Source: Opitutia bacterium
GTDB taxonomy: Bacteria > Verrucomicrobiota > Verrucomicrobiia > Opitutales > Opitutaceae
Length of the DNA: 64,000 nt
Reading direction: 5' to 3'
Assembly (NCBI GenBank): GCA_003142955.1
Contig: PLOH01000142.1
Location: forward strand, 1-64,000
Part shown: positions 23,581 to 33,373 of the stretch, in pieces
How the letters are laid out: every line of letters starts with the position of its first letter
Numbering within the stretch: the stretch's first letter is position 1
Translations under genes and position numbers: made by a program
Notes under the pieces: generated by a model
The model's input: the letters and a program-made list of their open reading frames with translations, nothing else
What the model was told of the DNA's origin: nothing
Databases searched by the model: none

Positions 23581-26500
23581 ATGAAACGCCCGGTCCAGCA
23601 TCCCGCCCCCACGGTCCGCGAACTCAGCGGTCCGCGCTACTGGCGCAGTCTTGACGAACTGGCCGCCACACCGGGGTTTCAGAAGTATCTTGACCGCGAG
23701 TTCCCCGCGGGTGCGGCGCAGCTCGAAGGCGTCGACCGCCGCCAGTTCTTCAAGTTGATGGCCGCCTCTTTCGCTCTTGGCGGCATCGGTCTGGCCGGGT
23801 GCCGTCGACCCGAAGCCTACGTGTTGCCCTACGGGAAATCCGTTGAAGACGTGAAGGACGGCTTGCCGCTGTATTTCGCCACCGCGATGCCGCTGCGGCG
23901 CGCGGCGATTCCGCTCGTGGCGGAAACCTATCAGGGCCGACCGACCAAGCTCGAGGGCAATCCCTCCTACGCCCCGCACGGCGGAACGACCAGCCTCATC
24001 GCCCAGGCCTCGCTGCTCGACCTGTACGATCCCGACCGCGCCACGACGCACCAGAAGGACGGGGCGGAGATCTCCGCGACCTCCGTCAACGATCTGCTGG
24101 CGTCGATCGGCGGGAAATACGCCGCAAACCAGGGCGCCGGCCTGGCCTTCCTGGCCGAAGCATCGAGCTCGCCGACCCGGGCCGCGCTCGCCGCCCGACT
24201 GAAGGACAAATTTCCCGGACTCGTCTGGGCGGAGTACGAACCCGTGACCGACGAGCCACCGGTCGAGGCCGCGCGATTGGTTTTGGGCCGCGAGGTGAAG
24301 CCGGTCTACCGTTTTGCCGAGGCGCGGTGCATCGTCAGCCTCGATAGCGATTTCCTCCAGGCGGAGCCCGCGGCGCTGGCTTACGCGCGCGAGTTCGCCC
24401 GGGGTCGCCGCGTGGCGTCGCCGGATGAAGCCAGCCGGATGAACCGCCTGTACGTGGCGGAAAGCGCTTTCACCACCACTGGAGCAATGGCCGACCACCG
24501 GCTGCGCATCGCCAGCAGTCACGTGTTGCCGTTGGCCGCGGCGCTGGCGGGCCGGGTGCTGGGGACGGACGCCTACGCGGCACTCGCGCAGGGGCTCGAC
24601 GTCAAACCAGAATGGATTTCCGAGTGCGCCGCCGATCTGCTCGCGCACCGGGGCGCGAGCCTGGTCGTGGCGGGCGCGCATCAATCCGCTCCGGTGCATG
24701 CGCTCGCCTATCTGATGAACGCGGCGTTGGGCAATCTCGGCCGGACGGTGGAGTTGGTCGCGACCGAACCGTCGTCTGCGGCGACGATCCAGCAGCTGGC
24801 GGATCGCATCAAGGCCGGCGCGGTGAAGACGCTTTTCATTCTGGGCGGCAATCCCGCCTACAATGCGCCGGCGGAACTCGACTGGCCCGCGCTGCAGAAA
24901 GCGGTGCCCGAGGTCATCCGTCACGGCTACTACGTCGACGAGACCTCGGCCCTGGGCGGAATCCACATTGCCGGGACGCACTTCCTCGAGTCGTGGGGCG
25001 ATGCCCGCACGTCCGACGGCACCATTGTTCCCGTGCAGCCGATGATCCTCCCGTTGTTCGGCGGGATGGGAGAACTGGAGCTACTCGCGCGAGTTCTCGG
25101 CGATGCGACGACCGATCCCTACACGCACGTCTACCGCACCATCACCCGGCTGGCGGGCGGCGATCCGGAGAAGACTTTCCGCCAGTTCTTGTACGACGGC
25201 CTGCTCGCCGGGACAGCCTGGCCGGCGGTCGGCGCGATCAAACCCCGGGGCGACGTGGCGAGCGCGATCAACGCCCTCGCACCGAAGCCGCCGGCGGTCG
25301 GACCACAGAGCCTCGAAGTGCGTTTTGTCACGGACCCCAAGGTCGATGACGGGCGTTTTGCCAACAACGGCTGGCTGCAGGAGTGCCCGGACCCCATTAC
25401 CCGCCTCACTTGGGACAACGCCATTCTCGTCTCGCCGCGGCTGGCAAAGGAATTGGGCATTGTTCCCGGCGTAGACGGCCTGCTACCCCTGATCCGCGGC
25501 GAGGCCGCGAATTGGGTCAACGGCAAGGAGATGGCGCCCGTCGGCTTGGTGAAGCTCGGCGGCCGCACGGTGCGCGGCCCGCTGCAAATCCAACCCGGCC
25601 TCGCGAACTACACGATCATTCTTTCGCTCGGCTATGGTCGCACTTCCTCAGGTCGGGTGGGGAACGGCGCCGGCTTCAGCGCCTTCGTGCTGCGGACCAG
25701 CGATGCGCCGAACATCGCGGTGGGCGCGACCGTCGAGGTCCTCGTCGGCGAGCAGCAGGCGCTCGCCAACACCCAGGAGCACTGGTCGATGGAGGGCCGG
25801 GAGATCATCCGCGAGGCCAACGTCGATGAGTTCATGCGCAATCCGGCGTTCGTCTCCGCGATCGGCCTCGAACCGCACAGTCCGCCCTACGATCCGGCCA
25901 GCGCGCAGTTGTCGCCCGAGGTGAAGGCCGCCGAGGTGCCACGCGGGAATTCGCTCTACGAGCCGCCGAAGCTCGGTCGGGCCGATGAAGGTTACCACCA
26001 GTGGGGAATGTCCATCGACCTCAACACCTGCATCGGCTGCCAGGCGTGCGTTGTCGCCTGCCAGGCGGAGAACAACATCCCGATCGTCGGCCGCGACCAG
26101 GTCATCCGCGGCCGGGAGATGCACTGGATCCGGATCGACCGCTACTACTCGGACGGCAAAATCGCCACGGGAGCTTTTGGCGGCGAGGGCAATCGCGAGA
26201 TTCCCGAGGATCCCCAGGTTTCGCTCGAACCCATGGCCTGCCAGCAATGCGAGCTGGCGCCGTGCGAAATGGTGTGTCCGGTGAATGCCACGGTGCACGA
26301 CGAGGAGGGCCTCAATGTGATGGCCTACAACCGGTGCGTCGGCACCCGCTACTGCGCGAACAATTGTCCGTACAAGGTGCGCCGTTTCAATTATTTTGAC
26401 TGGAACAAGCACGCGACCGACGCGTTGTACCTGGGGCCGTTCGGCCATCAGAAAGAAATGCCGGAACTGCTCCAGATGGTGCGCAATCCGGAGGTGACGG

Positions 26501-26925
26501 TGCGCATGCGCGGCGTGATGGAGAAATGCACCTATTGCGTGCAGCGCATTGAGAACGCGAAGATCCTGCAGAAGGTGAAGGCGGCGCAGGCCGGCAATCC
26601 GGGCGACGTTCTCGTGCCCGACGGCGCGATCAAGACCGCCTGCCAGCAGGTCTGCCCGGTTGAGGCCATTGTCTTCGGCAACCTGCTGGACGAAAGCAGC
26701 GCGGTGGTGAAGGCCAAGGCCGAGCCGCGGACCTACGCGGTGCTCGGTTACCTCAACGTGCGGCCGCGCACAACCTATCTCGGCAAGGTGCGGAACCCGA
26801 ATCCACGGATGCCGGATTACGCCGATTTGCCGCTCAGTCGCCGCGAGTACAACCTGAAGGCGCAGCAGGCGGAAGTGCGACACACTCCGGAGCAGGGAGA
26901 ACGGAGCAAGGAGGGAGACAAATGA
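23581..26925 (+). CDS. actB: Alternative complex III molybdopterin-like / iron-sulfur subunit ActB
   Basis: A 1114-residue periplasmic subunit combining an N-terminal part related to molybdopterin oxidoreductases (usually without the cofactor) with a C-terminal ferredoxin-like part. A Tat signal is present (VDRRQFFKLMAASFALGG followed by LAGC). The Fe-S part starts near residue 817: CIGCQACVVACQAENN, CQQCELAPCEMVCPVN, CVGTRYCANNCPYK, CTYCVQR and CQQVCP, enough cysteines for four clusters. Length is as in other ActB proteins (950-1100). It passes electrons to ActA within the complex. Follows actA after a 167-base repeat-bearing gap. Confidence 0.95.
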   Translation: MKRPVQHPAPTVRELSGPRYWRSLDELAATPGFQKYLDREFPAGAAQLEGVDRRQFFKLMAASFALGGIGLAGCRRPEAYVLPYGKSVEDVKDGLPLYFATAMPLRRAAIPLVAETYQGRPTKLEGNPSYAPHGGTTSLIAQASLLDLYDPDRATTHQKDGAEISATSVNDLLASIGGKYAANQGAGLAFLAEASSSPTRAALAARLKDKFPGLVWAEYEPVTDEPPVEAARLVLGREVKPVYRFAEARCIVSLDSDFLQAEPAALAYAREFARGRRVASPDEASRMNRLYVAESAFTTTGAMADHRLRIASSHVLPLAAALAGRVLGTDAYAALAQGLDVKPEWISECAADLLAHRGASLVVAGAHQSAPVHALAYLMNAALGNLGRTVELVATEPSSAATIQQLADRIKAGAVKTLFILGGNPAYNAPAELDWPALQKAVPEVIRHGYYVDETSALGGIHIAGTHFLESWGDARTSDGTIVPVQPMILPLFGGMGELELLARVLGDATTDPYTHVYRTITRLAGGDPEKTFRQFLYDGLLAGTAWPAVGAIKPRGDVASAINALAPKPPAVGPQSLEVRFVTDPKVDDGRFANNGWLQECPDPITRLTWDNAILVSPRLAKELGIVPGVDGLLPLIRGEAANWVNGKEMAPVGLVKLGGRTVRGPLQIQPGLANYTIILSLGYGRTSSGRVGNGAGFSAFVLRTSDAPNIAVGATVEVLVGEQQALANTQEHWSMEGREIIREANVDEFMRNPAFVSAIGLEPHSPPYDPASAQLSPEVKAAEVPRGNSLYEPPKLGRADEGYHQWGMSIDLNTCIGCQACVVACQAENNIPIVGRDQVIRGREMHWIRIDRYYSDGKIATGAFGGEGNREIPEDPQVSLEPMACQQCELAPCEMVCPVNATVHDEEGLNVMAYNRCVGTRYCANNCPYKVRRFNYFDWNKHATDALYLGPFGHQKEMPELLQMVRNPEVTVRMRGVMEKCTYCVQRIENAKILQKVKAAQAGNPGDVLVPDGAIKTACQQVCPVEAIVFGNLLDESSAVVKAKAEPRTYAVLGYLNVRPRTTYLGKVRNPNPRMPDYADLPLSRREYNLKAQQAEVRHTPEQGERSKEGDK

Positions 26926-26954
26926 ACCACCGAGGCACTTCACGGCAACCGAAG

Positions 26955-27014
26955 GTAGGGGCGCAGGCTAGCTGCGCCCGTCGGGAGTGGGGCGCAGCAA
27001 GCCTGCGCCCCTAC
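26955..27014. repeat. Hairpin repeat between actB and actC
   Basis: GTAGGGGCGCAGGCT (26955-26969) is perfectly complementary to AGCCTGCGCCCCTAC (27000-27014), 30 bases apart. The spacer carries further partial copies (GCTGCGCCC, GGGGCGCAGC). Also REP-like, but of a different sequence family from the GTAGGAG(C) repeats. In the transcript it could protect or separate actB and actC mRNA. Confidence 0.8.
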
Positions 27015-27084
27015 GGGTTGGCCGTCGTGGGCATTCTCCACGCACGGGCGCTTGCGGCTACACCATTGACCGGAGGAATGCCTG

Positions 27085-28509
27085 ATGTCTGAAGCTGTCG
27101 AAGCCGCTGTCGCTGTTCCGGCCATTCTCGCAGAGGTGAAGCCGGCCGTGTTGCCGCGGGCGGTGCTCGTCGAGAACAACCGCAGCTTCGCCTGGATCTC
27201 CGACAAGATCTGCGGGATCATTGAAGGTCCGACGCCCCGCTGGTGGTGGATCTGCTTTGGCGTCGCAAGCTTCATCGCCTCGTTTACGGTGGCCGGGCTG
27301 ATCTACCTGGTGGGCACAGGCGTCGGCGTGTGGGGACACCGCAGCCCGATCAACTGGGGCTGGCCGATCGTCAATTTCGTTTTCTGGATCGGTATCGGTC
27401 ACGCCGGAACGCTGATTTCCGCGATCCTGTGCCTGCTGCGGCAGAAATGGCGCACGTCCATCAACCGCGCGGCCGAGGCGATGACGATTTTCGCCGTGGT
27501 CTGCGCGGGTATTTTCCCGCTCTTCCACGTGGGCCGCGTGTGGTTCGCCTGGTATCTGTTTCCCCTCCCGAATTCGAATGGCATCTGGCAGAATTTCCGC
27601 TCGCCCCTGGAATGGGACGTGTTTGCCGTCTCCACCTACGGCACGGTGTCGGTGCTGTTTTGGTACGTGGGCATGATTCCGGATCTCGGGTTGTTGCGCG
27701 ACCGGTTCACGGCGGCGGGCAAGCGCGTGCGCGCCTTCCTTTACGGGCTGTTTGCGATGGGCTGGCGGGGTTCCAACCGGCATTGGAGCAACTACGAGAT
27801 GGCCTACCTGATCCTGGCCGGGATTGCGACGCCGCTGGTGCTGTCCGTGCACACGATCGTGTCCTTCGACTTTGCCGTCTCGCTGATCCCCGGATGGCAT
27901 ACCACGATCTTTCCGCCGTACTTCGTGGCCGGCGCGATCTATTCGGGCTTCGGGATGGTGCTGACGCTCGTGCTACCGCTGCGGGCGGTGTTCAAGCTCG
28001 AGGATCTGATCACGCAGCATCACATCGACAACATGTGCAAGATCGCGTTGGCGACCGGTTCAATGGTCGGCTACGCGTACATGATGGAGTTCTTTATCGC
28101 GTGGTACGGCGCCAATCCCAATGAGGGCTTCACGTTCATCAACCGCGCGTTCGGTCCCTACGCCTGGGCTTACTGGACGATGGTGACCTGCAACGTCATC
28201 GTGCCGCAGTTCTTCTGGTTCAAGGGCGTGCGCCGGAACATCGCGTTTGTCTGGATTCTTTCCCTGCTGGTCAACGTGGGCATGTGGATGGAGCGCTTCG
28301 TGATCATTTGCACGTCGCTGACCCGCGACTTCCTGCCCTCGAGTTGGGGTTATCTGTCGCCCACGGTGGTCGATATCTTCACGTTCTTCGGAACTTTCGG
28401 GGTATTTGGAACGCTCTTCCTGCTGTTTATCCGTTTCCTGCCGATGATGCCGATGGCCGAAATCAAGGCGGTGACGCCGCAGGCGGATGCGCACCATGGA
28501 CACCATTAG
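27085..28509 (+). CDS. actC: Alternative complex III membrane subunit ActC (NrfD-like)
   Basis: A 474-residue integral membrane protein of the PsrC/NrfD family that binds quinol. About ten hydrophobic helices are visible ([20 protein letters not shown] being the first), with conserved polar patches such as [19 protein letters not shown] and FPLFHVGR. A good ribosome site CGGAGG lies 9 bases before the ATG. Length matches ActC (460-490). Confidence 0.95.
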   Translation: MSEAVEAAVAVPAILAEVKPAVLPRAVLVENNRSFAWISDKICGIIEGPTPRWWWICFGVASFIASFTVAGLIYLVGTGVGVWGHRSPINWGWPIVNFVFWIGIGHAGTLISAILCLLRQKWRTSINRAAEAMTIFAVVCAGIFPLFHVGRVWFAWYLFPLPNSNGIWQNFRSPLEWDVFAVSTYGTVSVLFWYVGMIPDLGLLRDRFTAAGKRVRAFLYGLFAMGWRGSNRHWSNYEMAYLILAGIATPLVLSVHTIVSFDFAVSLIPGWHTTIFPPYFVAGAIYSGFGMVLTLVLPLRAVFKLEDLITQHHIDNMCKIALATGSMVGYAYMMEFFIAWYGANPNEGFTFINRAFGPYAWAYWTMVTCNVIVPQFFWFKGVRRNIAFVWILSLLVNVGMWMERFVIICTSLTRDFLPSSWGYLSPTVVDIFTFFGTFGVFGTLFLLFIRFLPMMPMAEIKAVTPQADAHHGHH

Positions 28510-28562
28510 GCGAGAAATCCCAAATCCCAAAATCCAAATTCCAAGGAACAAACGGTAAGACC
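28510..28562. repeat. Low-complexity CCAAA-type array (short)
   Basis: Between actC and actD: AATCCCAAATCCCAAAATCC and following near-repeats, of the same kind as at 23418-23512. Confidence 0.6.
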
Positions 28563-28623
28563 CAAGCGCCACCTCCTTCTGACTCCTGAATCTTGGTTTT
28601 TGGTTCTTCCCTCATTGTCCGCC

Positions 28624-29157
28624 ATGTCCGAGAAATCCTACGGTTTGATCGCAATGTTCGATACGCCAGCCGACATCATGCAGGCGGCGGAGGCGGTGCG
28701 CGATGCCGGCTACAAATCCTGGGACGTGATCACGCCGTTTCCGATTCACGGCATGGATCGCGCGATGGGGGTGCGGCGCTCCCTCGTCCCCCGCATCTCA
28801 CTGGCCGGCGGCATCATTGGTTTCGTCACCGGCATGGGGCTCATCTGGTGGTCCGGGGCCTGGAATTTCAAGCTCGTCGTCGGGGGCAAGCCGCTCTTCA
28901 GTCCGCTGTTTGCCTTTCCGATCTCCTACGAGCTGACGATCCTGTTTACGGCGTTTGCGACGATCCTCGGCATGTTCCTGCTCAACCGCCTGCCGATGCA
29001 TTATCATGCGGTGATGAAGCAGGCGCATTTCCAGCGCGCGATGGACGACCGGTTCTTTGTCGTGATCGAGGCGCGCGATCCCCGCTACGACCGCGCGGCG
29101 ACCGAGGCGTTGCTGGCGCGGCTCGGCGGCCGCGAAATCGAGGAACTGGAAGACTAA
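28624..29157 (+). CDS. actD: Alternative complex III subunit ActD
   Basis: A 177-residue membrane protein. Typical ActD beginning (MSEKSYGLIAMFDTPADIMQ) with an N-terminal soluble segment, two transmembrane helices (LAGGIIGFVTGMGLIWW; ISYELTILFTAFATILGMF) and a C-terminal cytoplasmic tail including ARDPRYDRAATEALL. The start at 28624 is preferred over an upstream GTG at 28600 because family members begin at this Met. Structural subunit flanking ActC. Confidence 0.9.
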   Translation: MSEKSYGLIAMFDTPADIMQAAEAVRDAGYKSWDVITPFPIHGMDRAMGVRRSLVPRISLAGGIIGFVTGMGLIWWSGAWNFKLVVGGKPLFSPLFAFPISYELTILFTAFATILGMFLLNRLPMHYHAVMKQAHFQRAMDDRFFVVIEARDPRYDRAATEALLARLGGREIEELED

Positions 29158-29160
29158 GCC

Positions 29161-29802
29161 ATGCGCACCGTTTATTATGTGACCGCCTTGCTGGTGGTGC
29201 TGACGATCTCGATCGGCGGCTTTCGCGGTCGGCGCTCGACCCAGCCGCCAATCGAGGTGTTCCCCGACATGAACCGCCAGGCGAAATACAAGCCGCAGGC
29301 TGGATCCAAGTTTTTCGCGGATGGACGCGCCGACCGGCCGCTGGCGGCCGGGGTGGTGCCACGCGGGCGCACGATCGCGCCGGATCCGGATTTTCTCCGC
29401 GCGGACAATTTCCTTTATCGCGGCCAGACGACCAGCGGCGAGTTCGCGCGCGACTTTCCGCCGGAGCTCGCGCTGGACGAGAAGTTCATGCAGCACGGCC
29501 AAGAGCGCTACACCATCTACTGCGCCCCGTGTCACGGCGCCCTCGGCGATGGACAGGGGATCACCAAGAGCTATGGCATGGTGACCACTGCTTCGTATCA
29601 CGACGACCGCATTCGGAAAATGCCCGAGGGGGAGATTTTCAACACGATCACCAACGGGAAGAACACCATGTCCCCGTACGCCGACAAGCTGAGTCCGGAA
29701 GATCGCTGGGCGGTGATCGCCTACGTGCGCGCCCTGGAGCGCGCCCGCCAGGGCGCGGTGTCGGACGTGCCGGCGGACCACAAGGCGGATCTGGGATTAT
29801 GA
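29161..29802 (+). CDS. actE: Alternative complex III monohaem cytochrome c subunit ActE
   Basis: A 213-residue membrane-anchored cytochrome. N-terminal helix (VYYVTALLVVLTISIGG; no Cys follows, so anchored by the helix rather than by lipid), one haem motif CAPCHG at about residue 121, and a downstream Met-containing segment (NTMSPYADKLSPEDRW) giving the axial ligand. It starts 4 bases after actD and its stop overlaps the actF start. Confidence 0.93.
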   Translation: MRTVYYVTALLVVLTISIGGFRGRRSTQPPIEVFPDMNRQAKYKPQAGSKFFADGRADRPLAAGVVPRGRTIAPDPDFLRADNFLYRGQTTSGEFARDFPPELALDEKFMQHGQERYTIYCAPCHGALGDGQGITKSYGMVTTASYHDDRIRKMPEGEIFNTITNGKNTMSPYADKLSPEDRWAVIAYVRALERARQGAVSDVPADHKADLGL

Positions 29803-31067
29803 CTTCCCGCTTATCAATCCCTGGTTCTGCGGCCGCGGCCGGCTCGCCGGCGCCGAATGCCGGCGTCGCGCTGGGCGTCGGATTGGCCGGAACCGCTCTG
29901 ACTGCGGCCGGCTTCTTCGTGTCCGACCCGCGCCGGGTGGCGCTGTCCTGGTTGGTGGCGGTTGGCTACTGGACGATGATTGTGGTGGCGATGCTCATGC
30001 TCGTGTTGATCCATCACATTTTCGACGCGAGCTGGGGGGTCATCATCCGCCGGCAATACGAACACTGGCTGGCCGCGCTGAAGTGGCTCTTTCTGCTCTT
30101 TCTCCCGTTGCTGGCGATTTCGGCGTACCTCCGCCCCGGCTTGATCTGGTTGTGGATGAACCCGGGGTCATTGCTGCCGGGCACGCACGAGACCGTCGGG
30201 GAAGACATCCTCTATTTCAAGAAGGCCGGCTATCTGAACGTCGGCTTCTTCACGCTGCGCCTCGTGCTGTTCTTCGGAATCTGGATCTGGCTGGCGTACG
30301 TGGTGCGCCGCAATTCGTTCCGTCAAGACGCGGACGGCGACCTGAAGTGGACGCGATCCAATCGCTGTTGGGCGGCCGCCGGCCTTCCGCTCAGCGGTTT
30401 CGCGATCACGTTTGCCTCGATCGACTGGTTCAAGAGCCTCGATTACCACTGGTTTTCCACCATCTACGGCGTGTACTTTTTCGCCACCGGAATGCGGGGC
30501 GCCCTCGCCATCGGCGTGCTGCTGATGCTCTGGCTCCACCGCCGGGGCGACTACCGCGGCATCCTCAACCGCAATCATCTGCATTCCATCGGCCAACTGA
30601 TGCTGACCTTCACGGTCTTCTGGGCCTACATCGCCTTTTCCCAGTACTTCCTGATCTGGAACGCCAACGTGCCGGAGGAGACCTTCTATTTCAATTTGCG
30701 GGAGTATGGCGACTGGTACTGGGTCGGGATGTCCCTCCTGTTCCTCTATTTCGCCTTTCCGTTTTGCTATCTGCTTTCCTATCGCCACAAAGTCGAACCC
30801 CACTGGGCGCGGTTCATCGCGTGGTGGATCCTGGTGATGCTTTTCGTCGACATTTGCTTCAACACCCTGCCGGCCGCCAGGGATGCGGCCGGCCATCCGC
30901 ACCCGTTCTTCTCGCTCCTGATGGGCTGGCACTTCACGGCGCTGGCCGGAGTGGGGGGAATCTGCGTCTGGGCTTACCTCCGGAGTTTTTCCACGACGAA
31001 GCTCCTGCCGATCCGCGACCCGCGCATTGCCGAGTGCCTTAGTTACCAGGAGGCGTCGGCCGAGTGA
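29799..31067 (+). CDS. actF: Alternative complex III membrane subunit ActF
   Basis: A 422-residue integral membrane protein homologous to ActC-type (NrfD-related) subunits, with ten hydrophobic helices (TMIVVAMLMLVLIHHIF; WLFLLFLPLLAISAYLRP; RLVLFFGIWIWLAYVV; LMLTFTVFWAYIAFSQYFLI). The ATG overlaps the actE stop (ATGA), implying coupling. The open frame happens to run upstream to 28593 through actD/actE, but the coupled start and homology-like beginning favour 29799. Length matches ActF. Confidence 0.92.
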   Translation: MTSRLSIPGSAAAAGSPAPNAGVALGVGLAGTALTAAGFFVSDPRRVALSWLVAVGYWTMIVVAMLMLVLIHHIFDASWGVIIRRQYEHWLAALKWLFLLFLPLLAISAYLRPGLIWLWMNPGSLLPGTHETVGEDILYFKKAGYLNVGFFTLRLVLFFGIWIWLAYVVRRNSFRQDADGDLKWTRSNRCWAAAGLPLSGFAITFASIDWFKSLDYHWFSTIYGVYFFATGMRGALAIGVLLMLWLHRRGDYRGILNRNHLHSIGQLMLTFTVFWAYIAFSQYFLIWNANVPEETFYFNLREYGDWYWVGMSLLFLYFAFPFCYLLSYRHKVEPHWARFIAWWILVMLFVDICFNTLPAARDAAGHPHPFFSLLMGWHFTALAGVGGICVWAYLRSFSTTKLLPIRDPRIAECLSYQEASAE

Positions 31068-31171
31068 CCCACCAGAATGCGGAGGTCAGTCCATGTGGAA
31101 ATCAGGAAACCAGGAACCAGAGATTATCAATCGAAAAGCGTAAATCGTAAGTCGTAGGTTGAAAACCGCCC

Positions 31172-31534
31172 ATGCCCGATCCTTCCAATCTCCCGCCCCC
31201 TTCTTCCGATCCTGCGGAAAGCCGTACCAGCTTTTGGACGACCTTTCTGGCAGTGCTGGGGTGCTTCGCCATTTTTGTCATCGTCCTTTTCCTCGCGTAC
31301 TTGCCGCAGCGCCGCCTGGCGCCGGAGGTGGATCTGAGCAAGATTCCGCCGGAGGATCAGTGGAAATACACCGCGGATGGCCGCCAGGCGCACCTCGATG
31401 AGCTGCGCGCAAAGGAGCAGGCGGCCGCGACCGCCTATGCGTGGATCGACAAGGACAAAGGGATCGTGCAGCTCCCGCTCGACCGCGCGATGCAATTGAC
31501 CTTGCAGGAAGCCAACACCGCCCGGAAACCTTGA
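31172..31534 (+). CDS. Small membrane protein between act and cbb3 genes
   Basis: A 120-residue protein with one transmembrane helix (TFLAVLGCFAIFVIVLFLAY) after a proline-rich start, then a soluble periplasmic tail (WKYTADGRQAHLDELRAK, then AYAWIDKDKGIVQLPLDRAM). This WxDKDKGIVQLP-type sequence is a recurring feature of small proteins next to act/oxidase genes in this bacterial group; a role in assembly or in linking the two complexes is inferred from position. It ends 5 bases before the CcoS-like gene. Confidence 0.75.
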   Translation: MPDPSNLPPPSSDPAESRTSFWTTFLAVLGCFAIFVIVLFLAYLPQRRLAPEVDLSKIPPEDQWKYTADGRQAHLDELRAKEQAAATAYAWIDKDKGIVQLPLDRAMQLTLQEANTARKP

Positions 31535-31539
31535 GCTGC

Positions 31540-31785
31540 ATGGAATGGGTTTTCTATACGTTGGCGTTTCTCATCGCCGCCACGCTCACCGGCACCGCGG
31601 TATATGCGTTGTATTGGTCGTCCCGGCACGGCCAGCTCCGGGACTTCGAACGGGGAGCGTCGTCGATCTTTGACCAGGAAGAACCGGTTGGTCAAATGAC
31701 CGATCATTTTCCGGTGAAGCGGCAGAAACCTCAAACCGGAGTGCCGGAGGCTGAAAGCGGCAAGCGGTCGGCCAAAACCAAATAG
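31540..31785 (+). CDS. ccoS: CcoS-like cbb3 oxidase maturation protein
   Basis: An 81-residue protein with one N-terminal helix (FYTLAFLIAATLTGTAVYAL) followed by HGQLRDFERGASSIFDQEEP, which matches the pattern of CcoS (single helix, then GQ-x-DD-L-x-G). Homologues help insert haem and copper into CcoN. The C-terminal tail (TDHFPVKRQKPQTG and onward) is longer than in proteobacterial CcoS. Position just before ccoN supports the call; similarity is short. Confidence 0.65.
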   Translation: MEWVFYTLAFLIAATLTGTAVYALYWSSRHGQLRDFERGASSIFDQEEPVGQMTDHFPVKRQKPQTGVPEAESGKRSAKTK

Positions 31786-31888
31786 CCCCACGCCAGATTC
31801 CAAAGAACAAGGCGCAAATCCTGCGCCTAACGCATCCGGCTCTTTCCTCTTCGCTCTTCCCTGTTCGTTCAGATCGCCGCTCTCGCCC

Positions 31889-33373
31889 ATGCCTAACGTT
31901 TCCAGTCTCGCCGCCTCGCTCAATCCCGCCACGCCGACCGACATGGTGGCGCGGGCCGAGCTGAGCGAGATTGACGCCTCAGCGAAATGGCCGGTGATCG
32001 TCTTTCTGCTGTCCGGCCTCGCGTGGCTGTTGATCGGCACCGGCTTTGCGCTGATCTCCTCCATCAAGTTGCACACGCCGGAGTTTCTCGGCGACTACGA
32101 GTGGCTCACCTTTGGCCGGGCGCGAACGGCGCATCTCAACTCGGTCGTCTACGGCTGGAGCACGAACGTGGCATTTGCCGTGGCCTTCTGGTTGATGGCC
32201 CGGTTATCCCGCGCGAAATTGCGCCATGGTGGTCTGCTCATTGTTGCCGCCTGTTTCTGGAACCTCGGCGTGACGATCGGGGTCATTGGCATCCTGGCGG
32301 GAGATTCGACGTCGATCGAATGGCTGGAGATCCCCCCGTACGCGACGCCCCTGCTCTTCGTCGCCTACGCGCTGGTGGGGGTGTGGGCGGTGATCACGTT
32401 CCGTTTCCGCAAGTCCGAGCATATCTACGTCTCGCAGTGGTACCTGCTCGCCGCCCTATTCTGGTTCCCCTGGCTCTACTCGGTCGCGCAGATTATGCTG
32501 ATCTTCGAGCCGGCCCGGGGCACGGTGCAGGCGCTGGTCAACTGGTGGTTCGCGCACAACGTGCTGGGACTCTGGTTCACCCCGATCGGGCTCGCCGCCG
32601 CGTATTATTTCATTCCGAAGGTGCTGGGAAAGCCGATCCACAGCTATTACCTCTCGGTCCTGGGCTTCTGGTCGCTTGCCATCTTCTACAACTGGGCGGG
32701 CGTGCACCACCTGATTGGCGGACCAGTCCCCGCCTGGGTGCTCTCGGCTGGCATCGCCGCCAGCCTCATGATGGTGATTCCGGTCGTGGTCACCGCGATC
32801 AATCATCATTTCACGATGGTGGGCAGTTTCAGCGCCCTCCGTTACAGCCCGACGCTGCGGTTCGTCGTATTTGGGGCGGTGAACTATACGTTGGTGAGCC
32901 TGACCGGCTCGGCGATGGCGATCCGCGGATTTAACGAGGTCACGCATTTCACGCACTTCACCGTGGCCCACGCGCATCAGGGCATGTACGCCTTTTTCAC
33001 GATGGTGATGTTCGGTTCGGTCTACTACATCCTGCCGCGGCTCCTGCTGAAAGAGTGGCCGTCGGCCACGCTGATCCGCACGCATTTCTGGGCGACCGCG
33101 ATCGGCATCACGTTCTATTGGCTGGAGCTCTCGATCGGCGGCTGGATCCAGGGCACGGAGATGAACAATGCCAATATCGCCTTCATCGACGTGGTCCAGC
33201 ACACGATTCCGTGGCTGTTCCTCCGGAGCGTGGCCGGCATTGTGATCACGGTCGGGCATGTCGCCTTCGCGGTGAACGTGGGGTGGATGCTCCTGATGCG
33301 GCGCCCGGCCGGAGTCACCGCCCCGACGCTTTTCCATTCGCCGACGCCGCTGCCAACCCCTTCTGTTCGATGA
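31889..33373 (+). CDS. ccoN: cbb3-type cytochrome c oxidase subunit I
   Basis: A 494-residue haem-copper oxidase catalytic subunit with about 12 helices. Histidine ligands of the low-spin haem and of the haem-copper centre are visible in TAHLNSVVYGW, WWFAHNVLGLWFTP, GVHHLIGGPVP and THFTVAHAHQGMYAFF. The lack of the A-type GHPEVY motif and the arrangement identify the C-family (cbb3) type. It reduces oxygen to water and conserves energy at the inner membrane. The stop overlaps the ccoO start. Confidence 0.95.
   Translation: MPNVSSLAASLNPATPTDMVARAELSEIDASAKWPVIVFLLSGLAWLLIGTGFALISSIKLHTPEFLGDYEWLTFGRARTAHLNSVVYGWSTNVAFAVAFWLMARLSRAKLRHGGLLIVAACFWNLGVTIGVIGILAGDSTSIEWLEIPPYATPLLFVAYALVGVWAVITFRFRKSEHIYVSQWYLLAALFWFPWLYSVAQIMLIFEPARGTVQALVNWWFAHNVLGLWFTPIGLAAAYYFIPKVLGKPIHSYYLSVLGFWSLAIFYNWAGVHHLIGGPVPAWVLSAGIAASLMMVIPVVVTAINHHFTMVGSFSALRYSPTLRFVVFGAVNYTLVSLTGSAMAIRGFNEVTHFTHFTVAHAHQGMYAFFTMVMFGSVYYILPRLLLKEWPSATLIRTHFWATAIGITFYWLELSIGGWIQGTEMNNANIAFIDVVQHTIPWLFLRSVAGIVITVGHVAFAVNVGWMLLMRRPAGVTAPTLFHSPTPLPTPSVR

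Noticed and set aside
23410..24981. 523-codon minus-strand open frame opposite actA/actB
   Set aside because: Composition is Arg/Gly/His-rich as expected for the antisense of a GC-rich gene; actB on the plus strand has clear family motifs.
28593..29798. Long open frame continuing upstream of actF (824 codons in total)
   Set aside because: The extra part runs across actD and actE in another frame, has arginine/proline-rich shadow composition, and actF has a coupled start at 29799.
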